A stretch of DNA of 64,000 nucleotides from Streptomyces gilvus. GTDB taxonomy: Bacteria; Actinomycetota; Actinomycetes; Streptomycetales; Streptomycetaceae. A model generated the notes under the pieces. It was not told where the DNA came from, searched no databases, and saw only the letters and a program-made list of their open reading frames with translations. The translations under genes and the position numbers were made by a program. Within the stretch, counting starts at the first letter, position 1, and the number at the start of each line of letters is the position of its first letter. The stretch covers positions 124,001 to 188,000 of the forward strand of contig NZ_JAKWBE010000005.1 of NCBI RefSeq assembly GCF_022513565.1. The letters are read 5' to 3'. Shown one piece after another: positions 25,560 through 33,318 of the stretch.

Positions 25560-25587
25560 GGTCGGTAATGAATAGCGATTTGAACCA
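25548..25587. promoter_or_regulatory. Operator half-sites in the GH5/kinase divergent junction
   Basis: ATCAACCA (25548-25555) and TTGAACCA (25580-25587) are the two halves of the inverted repeat found intact at 32625-32639, here as direct half-sites 32 bp apart, three helical turns. They flank and overlap both divergent start codons. Confidence 0.4.
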
Positions 25588-27061
25588 AGCTTTCGGTGAG
25601 ACGGGGCCGGGGCCGGCTCCGGGGCCCGTCGCGGCGGAGGCGGCGCTGGTCGTCGGGCTGGACGCGGGCGGTACGCGGACGCGGGCCGTCCTCGCCGCCG
25701 CGGACGACGGGCGGCTGCTCGGGGAGGGGGCCGGCGGGCCGGGGAACGCCCTCACCGTGCCGCCGGCGCGACTGACCGCGCATCTCGCCGAGGCCGTGGC
25801 CCGTGCGGTGCCGGAAGCCGCGCGGGGGCGGGTCGTCGCCGTGGCGGGCGGGTTCGCGGGGGCGACCGGGTCCGACGAGGCCGACCCGGGGCGGGTCAAC
25901 GCCCTGACCGCCCTCACCGCCGCGCTCCGCGAGGTCGGCATCGGTACGGGCAGGCTCGCCGTCAGCAGTGACATCGAGGCCGCCTTCGCCTCGGCGCCCG
26001 GCGCCCCGGCCGACGGGCTCGCCCTCGTCGCCGGCACCGGCGCGGTCGCCATGCGCATCACCGACCGCCACGCCACCACCACGGTCGACGGCGACGGCTG
26101 GCTCCTCGGCGACGAGGGCAGTGGCTTCTGGATCGGCCGAGAGGCGGTACGCGCCGCGTTGCGAATGGCCGACGGGAGGGGCGGCGCGACAACACTGACG
26201 CTGGCGGTGGGCCGGGCACTGGGGGTACCGGGGGATGTGCTCCCGGGGGAGGGGGGCGGCGCGGCGAGCGGGGGTCTCGGCGGCGGCAGTCTGCGGGTTG
26301 GGGCTGCGGGCGCTGGCGGGGGTTCGTCGGCTCGCGGAGGGGCTGCGGGCGCTAGCGGGGGTTCGTCGGCTCGCGGAGGGGCTGCGGATGCTGGCGGGGG
26401 TTCGTCGGCTCGCGGAGGGGCTGCGGATGCTGGCGGGGGTTCGTCGGCTCGCGGAGGGGCTGCGGATGCTGGCGGGGGCTCGTCGGCTCGCGGAGGGGCT
26501 GCGGGCGCTGGCGGGGGCTCGTCGGCTCGCGGAGGGGCTGCGGGCGCTGGCGGGGGTTCGTCGGCTCGCGGTGAGGCCGCGGGCGCCGGCGGGGGTTCCT
26601 CGGCTCGCGGTGAGGCCGCGGGCGCAGGGGGCGGGGCTTCGGGTGTGCGGGGCGCGGATATCAGTGCGGGGGGCGGGCCTTCGGGTGTGCGGGGTGGAGG
26701 CCCCGGGCTTGCTTGGTCCCGTGCCGGCCGTGAGGCCTTCCGTAGGCAGCTGCTGCCCGCCGTCATGGCCGAGCCCCCCATTCGGCTCGCCCGGCTCGCT
26801 CCGCTGGTCGTCGAGGCTGCGCGGGGGAAGGATGCCGTGGCCGAGGCGATTCTCGAGGGGGCCGTCGATCAACTGGTGGTCACCGTGAGCGCGTTGGATC
26901 CGCGGCCGGGGGAGCGGGTCGTCGCCACCGGTGGTCTGCTCGGACCCGAAGGCCCCCTGACCGAACCTCTCACCGCACGCCTGCACGCCCTCGGCCTCAC
27001 CCTCGACTGGGTCCCCGACGGCTGCCGCGGCGCGGTCGCCCTGGCCCGTCTCCTCGTCTGA
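25568..27061 (+). CDS. BadF/BcrA-type N-acetylglucosamine kinase with repeat insertion
   Basis: 497 residues, against roughly 320 for the family. ASKHA kinase motifs: VVGLDAGGTRTRAVLAA near residue 34, LVAGTGAVAM and DGDGWLLGDEGSGFWIGREAV (about 155-195), then the C-terminal lobe (about 385-497, VVATGGLLGPEGPL). Phosphorylates GlcNAc or a related amino sugar with ATP. Residues about 245-361 are Gly/Ala/Ser repeats from a 39-bp minisatellite, inserted between the lobes where an exposed loop is expected. No stop or frameshift interrupts the gene, so a full protein can be made. It is followed 34 bp later by the second GH3 gene. Confidence 0.83.
   Translation: MNSDLNQAFGETGPGPAPGPVAAEAALVVGLDAGGTRTRAVLAAADDGRLLGEGAGGPGNALTVPPARLTAHLAEAVARAVPEAARGRVVAVAGGFAGATGSDEADPGRVNALTALTAALREVGIGTGRLAVSSDIEAAFASAPGAPADGLALVAGTGAVAMRITDRHATTTVDGDGWLLGDEGSGFWIGREAVRAALRMADGRGGATTLTLAVGRALGVPGDVLPGEGGGAASGGLGGGSLRVGAAGAGGGSSARGGAAGASGGSSARGGAADAGGGSSARGGAADAGGGSSARGGAADAGGGSSARGGAAGAGGGSSARGGAAGAGGGSSARGEAAGAGGGSSARGEAAGAGGGASGVRGADISAGGGPSGVRGGGPGLAWSRAGREAFRRQLLPAVMAEPPIRLARLAPLVVEAARGKDAVAEAILEGAVDQLVVTVSALDPRPGERVVATGGLLGPEGPLTEPLTARLHALGLTLDWVPDGCRGAVALARLLV
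26301..26651 (+). repeat. 39-bp in-frame minisatellite, eight units plus a degenerate ninth
   Basis: Units repeat every 39 bp from 26301 and encode 13-residue blocks of the type GAAGAGGGSSARG. Blocks 3-5 are GAADAGGGSSARG and block 8 is EAAGAGGGSSARG. Adjacent units are almost identical in DNA, which points to recent slippage or unequal exchange. The length keeps the reading frame. Confidence 0.9.
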
Positions 27062-27095
27062 ATCCCCCGACTCCACCCTCGAAAGGACCGGCCGC

Positions 27096-29360
27096 ATGCC
27101 GACCCCGGACCCCGCGGCCACCCGCGCCGAACCCCTGAGCCGGACCGTCGCCCACCCCCTCTACCGCGACCCCTCCGCCCCCCTCGACGCCCGTGTCCAG
27201 GACCTCCTCGCCCGGATGACCCTCCGGGAGAAGGTCGGGCAGGTCAATCAGCGGATGTACGGATGGGACGCGTACCGCCGTTCCCCCGACGGCGGTCATG
27301 AGCTCACCGACGCCCTGTACGCCGAGACCGACCGCTTCGAGGGGCTCGGGGCCCTCTACGGGCTGATGCGGGCCGACGCCTGGTCCGGGGTCGGGTACGG
27401 CAGCGGGCCCGGAGCCGAGGACAGCGCCCGTCTCGCCGAGCTGGTGCAGCGGCACGTCGTCGAGCGCAGCCGCCTCGGCATCCCCGCCCTGTTCGTCGAG
27501 GAGGTCCCGCACGGCCACATGGCCCTCGACGGCACCGTCCTCCCCGTCAACCTCGCCGTCGGCGCCACCTGGGACCCCGCCCTGTACGAGCGAGCCGCCG
27601 CCCACGCCGCCGCCGAACTGCGTGCCCGCGGCGGCCACGTGGCCCTGGTCTCCGCGCTGGACATCTCCCGCGACCCCCGCTGGGGCCGTACCGAGGAGTG
27701 CTTCGGTGAGGACCCCCACCTCGCCGCCCGCCTCACCGAGGCGCTGGTGCACGGCATGCAGGGAGATCCCGCCGAGTGCTTCGCCGCGGACAAGGCCCCC
27801 GTCGTCCTCAAGCACTTCGCCGGCCAGGGCGCCACCGTCGGCGGCCGCAACTCCGCCGAGTCCCAGCTGGGCCTGCGGGAGCTGCACGAGATCCACCTCC
27901 CCGCCGCCCGCGCGGGTGTCCGTGCCGGAGCCGCCGCCGTCATGGCCGCCTACAACGAGGTCGACGGCATGCCGTGTTCGGGCAACCGGTGGCTGCTGAC
28001 CCAACTCCTCAGGGAGGACTGGGGGTTCCAGGGGCTGGTCATGGCGGACGGGCTCGCCGTCGACCGGCTCGCCCGGATCACCGGCGACCATGTCTCCGCC
28101 GGCGCTCTGGCCCTTGACTCCGGGGTGGATCTGAGCCTTTGGGACCGGGGCTTCACGCTGCTGGAGGAGGCGGTCGAGCGCGGTCTGGTGCGCGAGGAGA
28201 CCCTCGACCGGGCCGTCGCCCGTGTGCTGCGCCTGAAGTTCCGGCTGGGCCTCTTCGAAACGCCGTACACCACGGCCCGGATGCCGGCCGGAGGCGAGGA
28301 GCTGAGCAGGGAGGTCGCCCGGGCCGCCGTCACCCTGCTGCGCAACGACGGCGTGCTGCCCGTCGCCGCGAGCGTCTCCCGGATCGCCGTGCTCGGCCCC
28401 CAAGCCGCCACCACCGCCCACCAGTTGGGCGACTACACGGCCCCGCAACGCCCCGGCACCGGCAGCAGCGTCCTCGACGCCCTGCGCCGGCTCGCCCCCG
28501 CCGGCCTCGACGTCCGCCACGCCCCCGGCTGCTCCCTCACCGGCGCCGATCTCTCGGGCATCCCGGCCGCGATCGCCGAGGCCGCCGCGTCCGACCTCGC
28601 CGTGCTGGTGCTGGGCGGCAGCAGCGCACGCGCGCCCGAGACCGAGTTCGACGCCAACGGGGCCGCTCTCCCGGCCACGTCCGAGATGACCTGCGGCGAG
28701 GGCGTCGACCTCGCCGGGCTACGGCTGGGGGAGGCGCAGTACGCGCTGCTGGACGCCGTCGTGGCGACGGGCACACCGACCGCGGTCGTGCTGGTCCAGG
28801 GGCGCCCCCACCTCGTGCCGGACACCGCCGCCGCCCTGCTCACCGCCTGGTACCCCGGGCCGTGGGGCGGTGACGCGATCGCCGAGGTGCTGCTCGGGCT
28901 GACGGACCCGAGGGGTCGCCTGCCGCTCTCCGTGCCCCGCTCGGTGGCCCAACTGCCCGTCTACTACAACCACAAGGACACCGAGTACGGCGGTTACGCC
29001 GACGAGAGCGCCGAGCCGCGCTACTCCTTCGGGCACGGGCTGTCGTACACGAGTTTCGACTACGGCACCCCGCGCGTCACGGGGCGCACCGTCGAGGTCG
29101 ACGTCACCAACACCGGGCCGCGGTACGGGCGTTCCACGGTCCAGGTGTATCTCCGCCGGCTGGTCACCGCCACCTGGCCGCGCACCCTCGAACTGTGCGC
29201 GTTCGAGGGTGTCGGCCTGGAGCCGGGCGAGTGCCGCACCCTCGCCCTGCCCATCCCGGAGCTCACCGGCACGGCCGAGATCAGGGTCGCGGCATCCGCC
29301 CGGGAAGCGCTCGGCGCCCCGGGTCAGAGCTTGACGGCGCCCGCCGCCACTCCCCGGTAG
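27096..29360 (+). CDS. GH3 beta-glucosidase/beta-xylosidase-type enzyme
   Basis: 754 residues, no signal peptide. Two-domain GH3: ARMTLREKVGQVNQ near the start, DPRWGRTEECFGEDP, VLKHFAGQG, and the nucleophile Asp near residue 317 in VMADGLAV. The second alpha/beta domain (about 425-640) carries TLLRNDGVLPV and PRYSFGHGLSYTSF, ending in a short fibronectin-III-like region. Specificity is open (beta-glucoside, xyloside or N-acetylhexosaminide). GAAAGGA precedes ATG 27096. Its last 37 bp overlap the end of the opposing permease gene. Confidence 0.9.
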   Translation: MPTPDPAATRAEPLSRTVAHPLYRDPSAPLDARVQDLLARMTLREKVGQVNQRMYGWDAYRRSPDGGHELTDALYAETDRFEGLGALYGLMRADAWSGVGYGSGPGAEDSARLAELVQRHVVERSRLGIPALFVEEVPHGHMALDGTVLPVNLAVGATWDPALYERAAAHAAAELRARGGHVALVSALDISRDPRWGRTEECFGEDPHLAARLTEALVHGMQGDPAECFAADKAPVVLKHFAGQGATVGGRNSAESQLGLRELHEIHLPAARAGVRAGAAAVMAAYNEVDGMPCSGNRWLLTQLLREDWGFQGLVMADGLAVDRLARITGDHVSAGALALDSGVDLSLWDRGFTLLEEAVERGLVREETLDRAVARVLRLKFRLGLFETPYTTARMPAGGEELSREVARAAVTLLRNDGVLPVAASVSRIAVLGPQAATTAHQLGDYTAPQRPGTGSSVLDALRRLAPAGLDVRHAPGCSLTGADLSGIPAAIAEAAASDLAVLVLGGSSARAPETEFDANGAALPATSEMTCGEGVDLAGLRLGEAQYALLDAVVATGTPTAVVLVQGRPHLVPDTAAALLTAWYPGPWGGDAIAEVLLGLTDPRGRLPLSVPRSVAQLPVYYNHKDTEYGGYADESAEPRYSFGHGLSYTSFDYGTPRVTGRTVEVDVTNTGPRYGRSTVQVYLRRLVTATWPRTLELCAFEGVGLEPGECRTLALPIPELTGTAEIRVAASAREALGAPGQSLTAPAATPR

Positions 29361-30202
29361 AACCAGCGCTGGGTGATCACGAACAGCACCAGCACCGGGA
29401 CGACCGAGATCACCGAGCCGGCCATCACCACCCGCTGGTCGTAACCGAAGGACGAGCTCTGCAGCCGGGACAGGCCCAGCGTCAGCGTCATGTGGCTCTC
29501 GGAGCGCAGCACGATCAGCGGCCACAGGAAGTCGTCCCAGGCGCTGATGAAGGTGTTGATGGTGACCACCATGATCGCGCCCCAGGCGGAGGGGAGGTAG
29601 AGGTGGCGGAAGCGCTGCCACTCGTTGGCCCCGTCCAGCATCGCCGAGTCCTCGATCTCGCGCGGGACCGCGAGGAACGCGCCGCGCATCAGCAGGACGT
29701 TGATGGCGCCGACGAAGCCGGGCAGCCAGACGCCCGCCAGGTTGTCGACCAGGCCCAGGTCCCGGATGCTCAGGAACAGCGACACCATGATCGACTCGAA
29801 GGGGAACATCATGGAGGCGACCAGCACCACCCAGACCGCCTTGCGGCCCTTCCAGCCGGGCTTGGAGAGCATGTAGCCGGCCGTGGTGGAGAACACCAGC
29901 TGGCTCGTGACGGACAAGGCCACCACGATCAGGCTGTTGCGGATGTACGTCGCCACCGGGACCTGGTCGAAGACCTCGCGGTAGGCACGCAGGGTGGGAT
30001 GGTGGGGCAGGAGGGAGGCGTTCGCGCCGAACACGTCCTCGCCCACGCCCTTCAGCGAGGCCAGGAACTGCCACAGCAGCGGACCGACCGTGATGCCCAG
30101 CACGAGCAGCAACAGCAGGTAGCGGACGACCAGTTCACGGGGACGGCCGTAGTCCCGCCAGCGGGGCACAAGGCGCCGGGGCTTGTCGAGGGCGGTCGTC
30201 AT
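29324..30202 (-). CDS. Sugar ABC transporter permease, MalG type
   Basis: 292 residues, six membrane helices. The cytoplasmic EAA loop is visible as REIEDSAMLDGANEWQRFRHLYLP. Inner-membrane half of an importer with the permease at 30199 and the binding protein at 31221. No ATPase gene accompanies the set; Streptomyces sugar importers usually share MsiK. Start ATG 30202 overlaps the stop of the upstream permease by four bases. Confidence 0.93.
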   Translation of the reverse strand: MTTALDKPRRLVPRWRDYGRPRELVVRYLLLLLVLGITVGPLLWQFLASLKGVGEDVFGANASLLPHHPTLRAYREVFDQVPVATYIRNSLIVVALSVTSQLVFSTTAGYMLSKPGWKGRKAVWVVLVASMMFPFESIMVSLFLSIRDLGLVDNLAGVWLPGFVGAINVLLMRGAFLAVPREIEDSAMLDGANEWQRFRHLYLPSAWGAIMVVTINTFISAWDDFLWPLIVLRSESHMTLTLGLSRLQSSSFGYDQRVVMAGSVISVVPVLVLFVITQRWFYRGVAAGAVKL

Positions 30203-31221
30203 GCCTCGTCCTCCTTCGTCAGGCGCTGCGCCAGCAGGGTCAGGCCGAGGGTCAGCACGAACAGGGCGACGCTGACCGCGGAGCCGTAGCCGGCGTTGCC
30301 GGTGATCGGGTCCAGGCCGACGTCGCGGATGTAGAACGGCAGGGTGCGGTCGGCGCCGCCGGGGCCGCCGGTGGAACTGCCCAGCATGAAGATCTCGGTG
30401 AAGACCCTGAGGCAGCCGATGCCGGTGAGCGTGCCGACCAGCATCATGGCCTGCCGCACGCCCGGCACGGTGATGTGCCAGAAGCGGCGGACCGTGCCCG
30501 CGCCGTCCATCTGCGCCGCCTCGTGCAGCTCCTTGGGGACGTTCCCGAGGGCGGCCAGGTAGAAGATCATGTACCAGCCGAGGCCCTTCCACAGCGTGAG
30601 GCCCATCGCCGACAGCAGGATCAGCCAGGAGTCCGACAGAAACGGGATGGCCGACTTGATCAAGTGGGCCTTCTGCAGCCAGGTGTTGACCAGTCCGTCG
30701 TCCGCCAGCAGCCACTGCCAGCTCAGGCCCACGACCACGCTGGAGGCGAGGACGGGCGTGTAGAAGGCGGAGCGGAAGAACCCGATGCCGGGGAGGTTCC
30801 TCTCCACCAGGACGGCCAGCATCAGCGGCAGGAACACCATCAGCGGGACGACGATCACGGCGTACAGGACGCTGTTGCGGGTCGCCAGCCAGAAGTCCGA
30901 GTCGCCCAGCATCCGGCGGTAGTTGTCCAGCCCGACGAAGCTCGCCGCCCCGCCCAGCGGCTTGGCGTTCGTGAACGACAGGACGACGGTGTTGAGGAAC
31001 GGGAACACGCCGAAGACGACCGCGCAGCCGATCGCCGGGGCGGTCCACAGCCAGGGCAGCCACCAACGCCGGTACAGGGCCGCTCCGTTGGCGCCCGCGG
31101 CGGGGCCGGGCAGCACGGCCCTCATGACGCGCCGGGCACGGGACGGGGCCGTGCCCGGCGCGGGGGCGATGCCCTCCGCGCCGGACACGGACACCGGCTT
31201 CGCGGTCTGGGTCGCCACCAT
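30199..31221 (-). CDS. Sugar ABC transporter permease, MalF type
   Basis: 340 residues with a long N-terminal cytoplasmic extension (about 1-55) before six membrane helices. EAA loop: KELHEAAQMDGAGTVRRFWHITVP. ATG 31221 shares a base with the stop of the binding-protein gene (TGATG), so translation is coupled. Forms the membrane channel with the MalG-type partner. Confidence 0.93.
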   Translation of the reverse strand: MVATQTAKPVSVSGAEGIAPAPGTAPSRARRVMRAVLPGPAAGANGAALYRRWWLPWLWTAPAIGCAVVFGVFPFLNTVVLSFTNAKPLGGAASFVGLDNYRRMLGDSDFWLATRNSVLYAVIVVPLMVFLPLMLAVLVERNLPGIGFFRSAFYTPVLASSVVVGLSWQWLLADDGLVNTWLQKAHLIKSAIPFLSDSWLILLSAMGLTLWKGLGWYMIFYLAALGNVPKELHEAAQMDGAGTVRRFWHITVPGVRQAMMLVGTLTGIGCLRVFTEIFMLGSSTGGPGGADRTLPFYIRDVGLDPITGNAGYGSAVSVALFVLTLGLTLLAQRLTKEDEA

Positions 31222-32594
31222 CAACCCGCCTGCTTCAGCAGCTCGTCGGCCTTGGCCTGCGCGTCCTTGACGGCCTGCGCGGGGCTCTTCTTGCCCTGCA
31301 TGGCCAGCTGCACCTGCCCCACGATCGCGTTCTGCACGGCCGGGGAGAGGTTGGTCTGGTTGGTGTCGGCCGTCTTGAGCTGGTCGGCGACGAGCTTGCG
31401 CGCCTGGGAGAAGGGATCACTGCCGGTCACGTTCTGGAAGAACGGGTCGTCGAGCGAGGCGGTCGTCGTCGGGAAGATGACGACGTCCGGGTCCTTGCAC
31501 CAGGCCGTCTGGTTCTGGGCGTTGGTGAGGTACTCCGCGAAGGACAGCGCCACCGGCGCGTGCTTGCTGGTCGCGGCGACCGATATGTACTGCGGGGCGC
31601 CGGCGGAGGCGCGGCCGAGTGCGTCGTAGGGCTGCTGGCCGACGGCCGTCTTCGCGTAGACGGAGGGGCTGTTCTGCTTCACGAACCTGACGAAGCTCGG
31701 GTTCGTCGAGCCGTACGCCACCTTGCCCTGGCTGTAGAGCGTGGACGGGTCGTTGCTGGAGGACAGCGAGTCCTTCGGCATCGCGCCCTCCTTGTACAGC
31801 TTCGCCATCCAGGCCACCCACTGGGTGGTCCTCGGGTCGTCGGCGAAGACCGCGGACTTGCCGTCGGCGGAGAGCGTCTTGATGTTCATCTGGTCCCAGT
31901 CGGCGGGGATGCGCCAGATCGGGTTCGCCATCGTCGCGTAGTACGTGCCCTTGGCCGCCTTGGCGATCTTCTCGTAGTCGGCGAACAGCCCGAAGATCGT
32001 CGTCGGCGGCTTGGCCGGGTCGATGCCGGCCTGGTCCAGCAGGTCCTTGTTGTACGTCAGCAGGACACCGCCGGTGTACCAGGGGAGCGTGGTGTGGATC
32101 GCCTTGCCGGAGGCGTCCTCGAAGGTGGCCGACTTCCAGAAGGAGGGGACGAACGGCCCCGCGGCCCCCGGGTCCTTCACGCCCAGGTTCATCAGGTAGC
32201 CGGCCTTGGTGAGGGCGGTCGCGGTCGGGGCGTTGACGTTGATGACGTCCGGCAACGTGCAGGCCTGCGCGTCGGCGACCGTGCGCTGGGTGAAGGTGTT
32301 GTCGCCCGGGTCGTCGATCCACTTGACCTCGGCTCCGGGGTGGGCCTTCTCGAAGGACGCGATCACTCCGTTGAAGAACTTCCCGAAGTCTTTCTTCAGG
32401 TTGGTCGTCTGGAAGGTGATCCGGCCCTTGACGTCACCCGTCAGCTTCCCGGACCCGACGTTGCCCTTGTCGACCTTGCAGCCCCCGGCGGTGGAGTCAC
32501 CCCCGGAGGAGCCGCCGGAGAGGCCGCAGCCGGCGGCCGTCAGCGTCAGGGCGATGATTCCCGCCACGGATGCGGTGAGTCTTCCAGCGCGCAT
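31221..32594 (-). CDS. Sugar-binding lipoprotein of the ABC importer
   Basis: 457 residues. Lipobox LTAAGC (Cys23) followed by a Gly/Ser linker; a two-lobed family 1 binding protein with RITFQTTNLKK, VINVNAPTATALTKAGYL and WYTGGVLLTYNKDLLDQAGI. ATG 32594 follows the strong site AGGAGGGTGGAC. First gene of the binding protein-permease-permease operon. A perfect inverted repeat lies 31 bp upstream of its start, where it would block transcription when bound. The bound sugar is not known; neighbouring enzymes suggest a branched, mannose/GlcNAc/galactose-containing oligosaccharide. Confidence 0.93.
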   Translation of the reverse strand: MRAGRLTASVAGIIALTLTAAGCGLSGGSSGGDSTAGGCKVDKGNVGSGKLTGDVKGRITFQTTNLKKDFGKFFNGVIASFEKAHPGAEVKWIDDPGDNTFTQRTVADAQACTLPDVINVNAPTATALTKAGYLMNLGVKDPGAAGPFVPSFWKSATFEDASGKAIHTTLPWYTGGVLLTYNKDLLDQAGIDPAKPPTTIFGLFADYEKIAKAAKGTYYATMANPIWRIPADWDQMNIKTLSADGKSAVFADDPRTTQWVAWMAKLYKEGAMPKDSLSSSNDPSTLYSQGKVAYGSTNPSFVRFVKQNSPSVYAKTAVGQQPYDALGRASAGAPQYISVAATSKHAPVALSFAEYLTNAQNQTAWCKDPDVVIFPTTTASLDDPFFQNVTGSDPFSQARKLVADQLKTADTNQTNLSPAVQNAIVGQVQLAMQGKKSPAQAVKDAQAKADELLKQAG

Positions 32595-32624
32595 GTCCAC
32601 CCTCCTGGGACCAGCCGCGGTGGC

Positions 32625-32680
32625 TGGTTCAATCAACCAACTTCGACTCCGATTGATGAAAAGGTGGACCAGAATTCATC
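32625..32680. promoter_or_regulatory. Operator of the sugar ABC operon
   Basis: TGGTTCAATCAACCA (32625-32639) is a perfect inverted repeat, 5-bp arms TGGTT/AACCA around CAATC, 30 bp before the binding-protein start. Further upstream GATGAA (32655-32660) and TTCATC (32675-32680) form a second, wider inverted pair. Related copies occur in front of the other sugar genes in the window. Confidence 0.7.
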
Positions 32681-32724
32681 GGAGGTCAATGGGTTGCGGT
32701 GTTGCTTTTGGGTTCCGGCCGTGT

Positions 32725-33318
32725 TCAGTGGCGGTGTTCGTGGTCCTGGTGCGAGGGATCGCCGGGGTGTTCGTGCCCGGCCGCGTAGACCACATCCGCC
32801 CGAGCCTGGTCGAACCAGTCGAAGAAGGCCCGCCGCCCCGCCGCCTGCCGCAACTCCCGCCCGATGCCCTCGCGGACCTGTTCGTACGGCAGGAAGTCGG
32901 CGGGGGTGGCACGGCCGAAGGGGTCGATCCCGCGCCGCAGCGCGTCCGGGGTGAGGAAGCGGTCCCGGTTGCGCCGGTAGTAGTCCGCCACGGCCGTCTC
33001 CGGCACGTCCTGCGCGGACTCCAGATCGGCGAGCAGCACACGGGCGGCCGGTGAGTGGGCGAGGGTGGCCGCGACGATGCTGCCCATGTCCTCCACGGTG
33101 AGCAACTGGGTCGCGCGGACCTCGTCCGGGACGGGGAGGTCGCGGTCCGCGCAGGCGCGGCGGGCCAGTTCGTCGCCCACGACCACCTGGGTGGCCCAGC
33201 GGCGCCGTTGTCGCTGCGCGGAGGCGGACAGGGCGGTGCCGCCCCGGCCGCTCAGATAGGCGTCCACGCGGTGTTTCCCGACCGGCTCGCCGTGTACCAG
33301 GGCCGCGTGGTCCGTCAT
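32725..33318 (-). CDS. SurA/PrsA-like foldase-type protein with His-rich tail
   Basis: 197 residues, no signal peptide. The helical part with TAVADYYRRNRDRFLTPDAL and the final GHEHPGDPSHQDHEHRH resemble the chaperone part of parvulin-type foldases without the isomerase domain; I recall the group as an actinobacterial DUF. The C-terminus holds six His in its last 17 residues and could bind a metal. Its ATG overlaps the stop of the GH38 gene (ATGA), so it is translated with the mannosidase and may help it fold, or deliver a metal to it; that is inference. Confidence 0.65.
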   Translation of the reverse strand: MTDHAALVHGEPVGKHRVDAYLSGRGGTALSASAQRQRRRWATQVVVGDELARRACADRDLPVPDEVRATQLLTVEDMGSIVAATLAHSPAARVLLADLESAQDVPETAVADYYRRNRDRFLTPDALRRGIDPFGRATPADFLPYEQVREGIGRELRQAAGRRAFFDWFDQARADVVYAAGHEHPGDPSHQDHEHRH

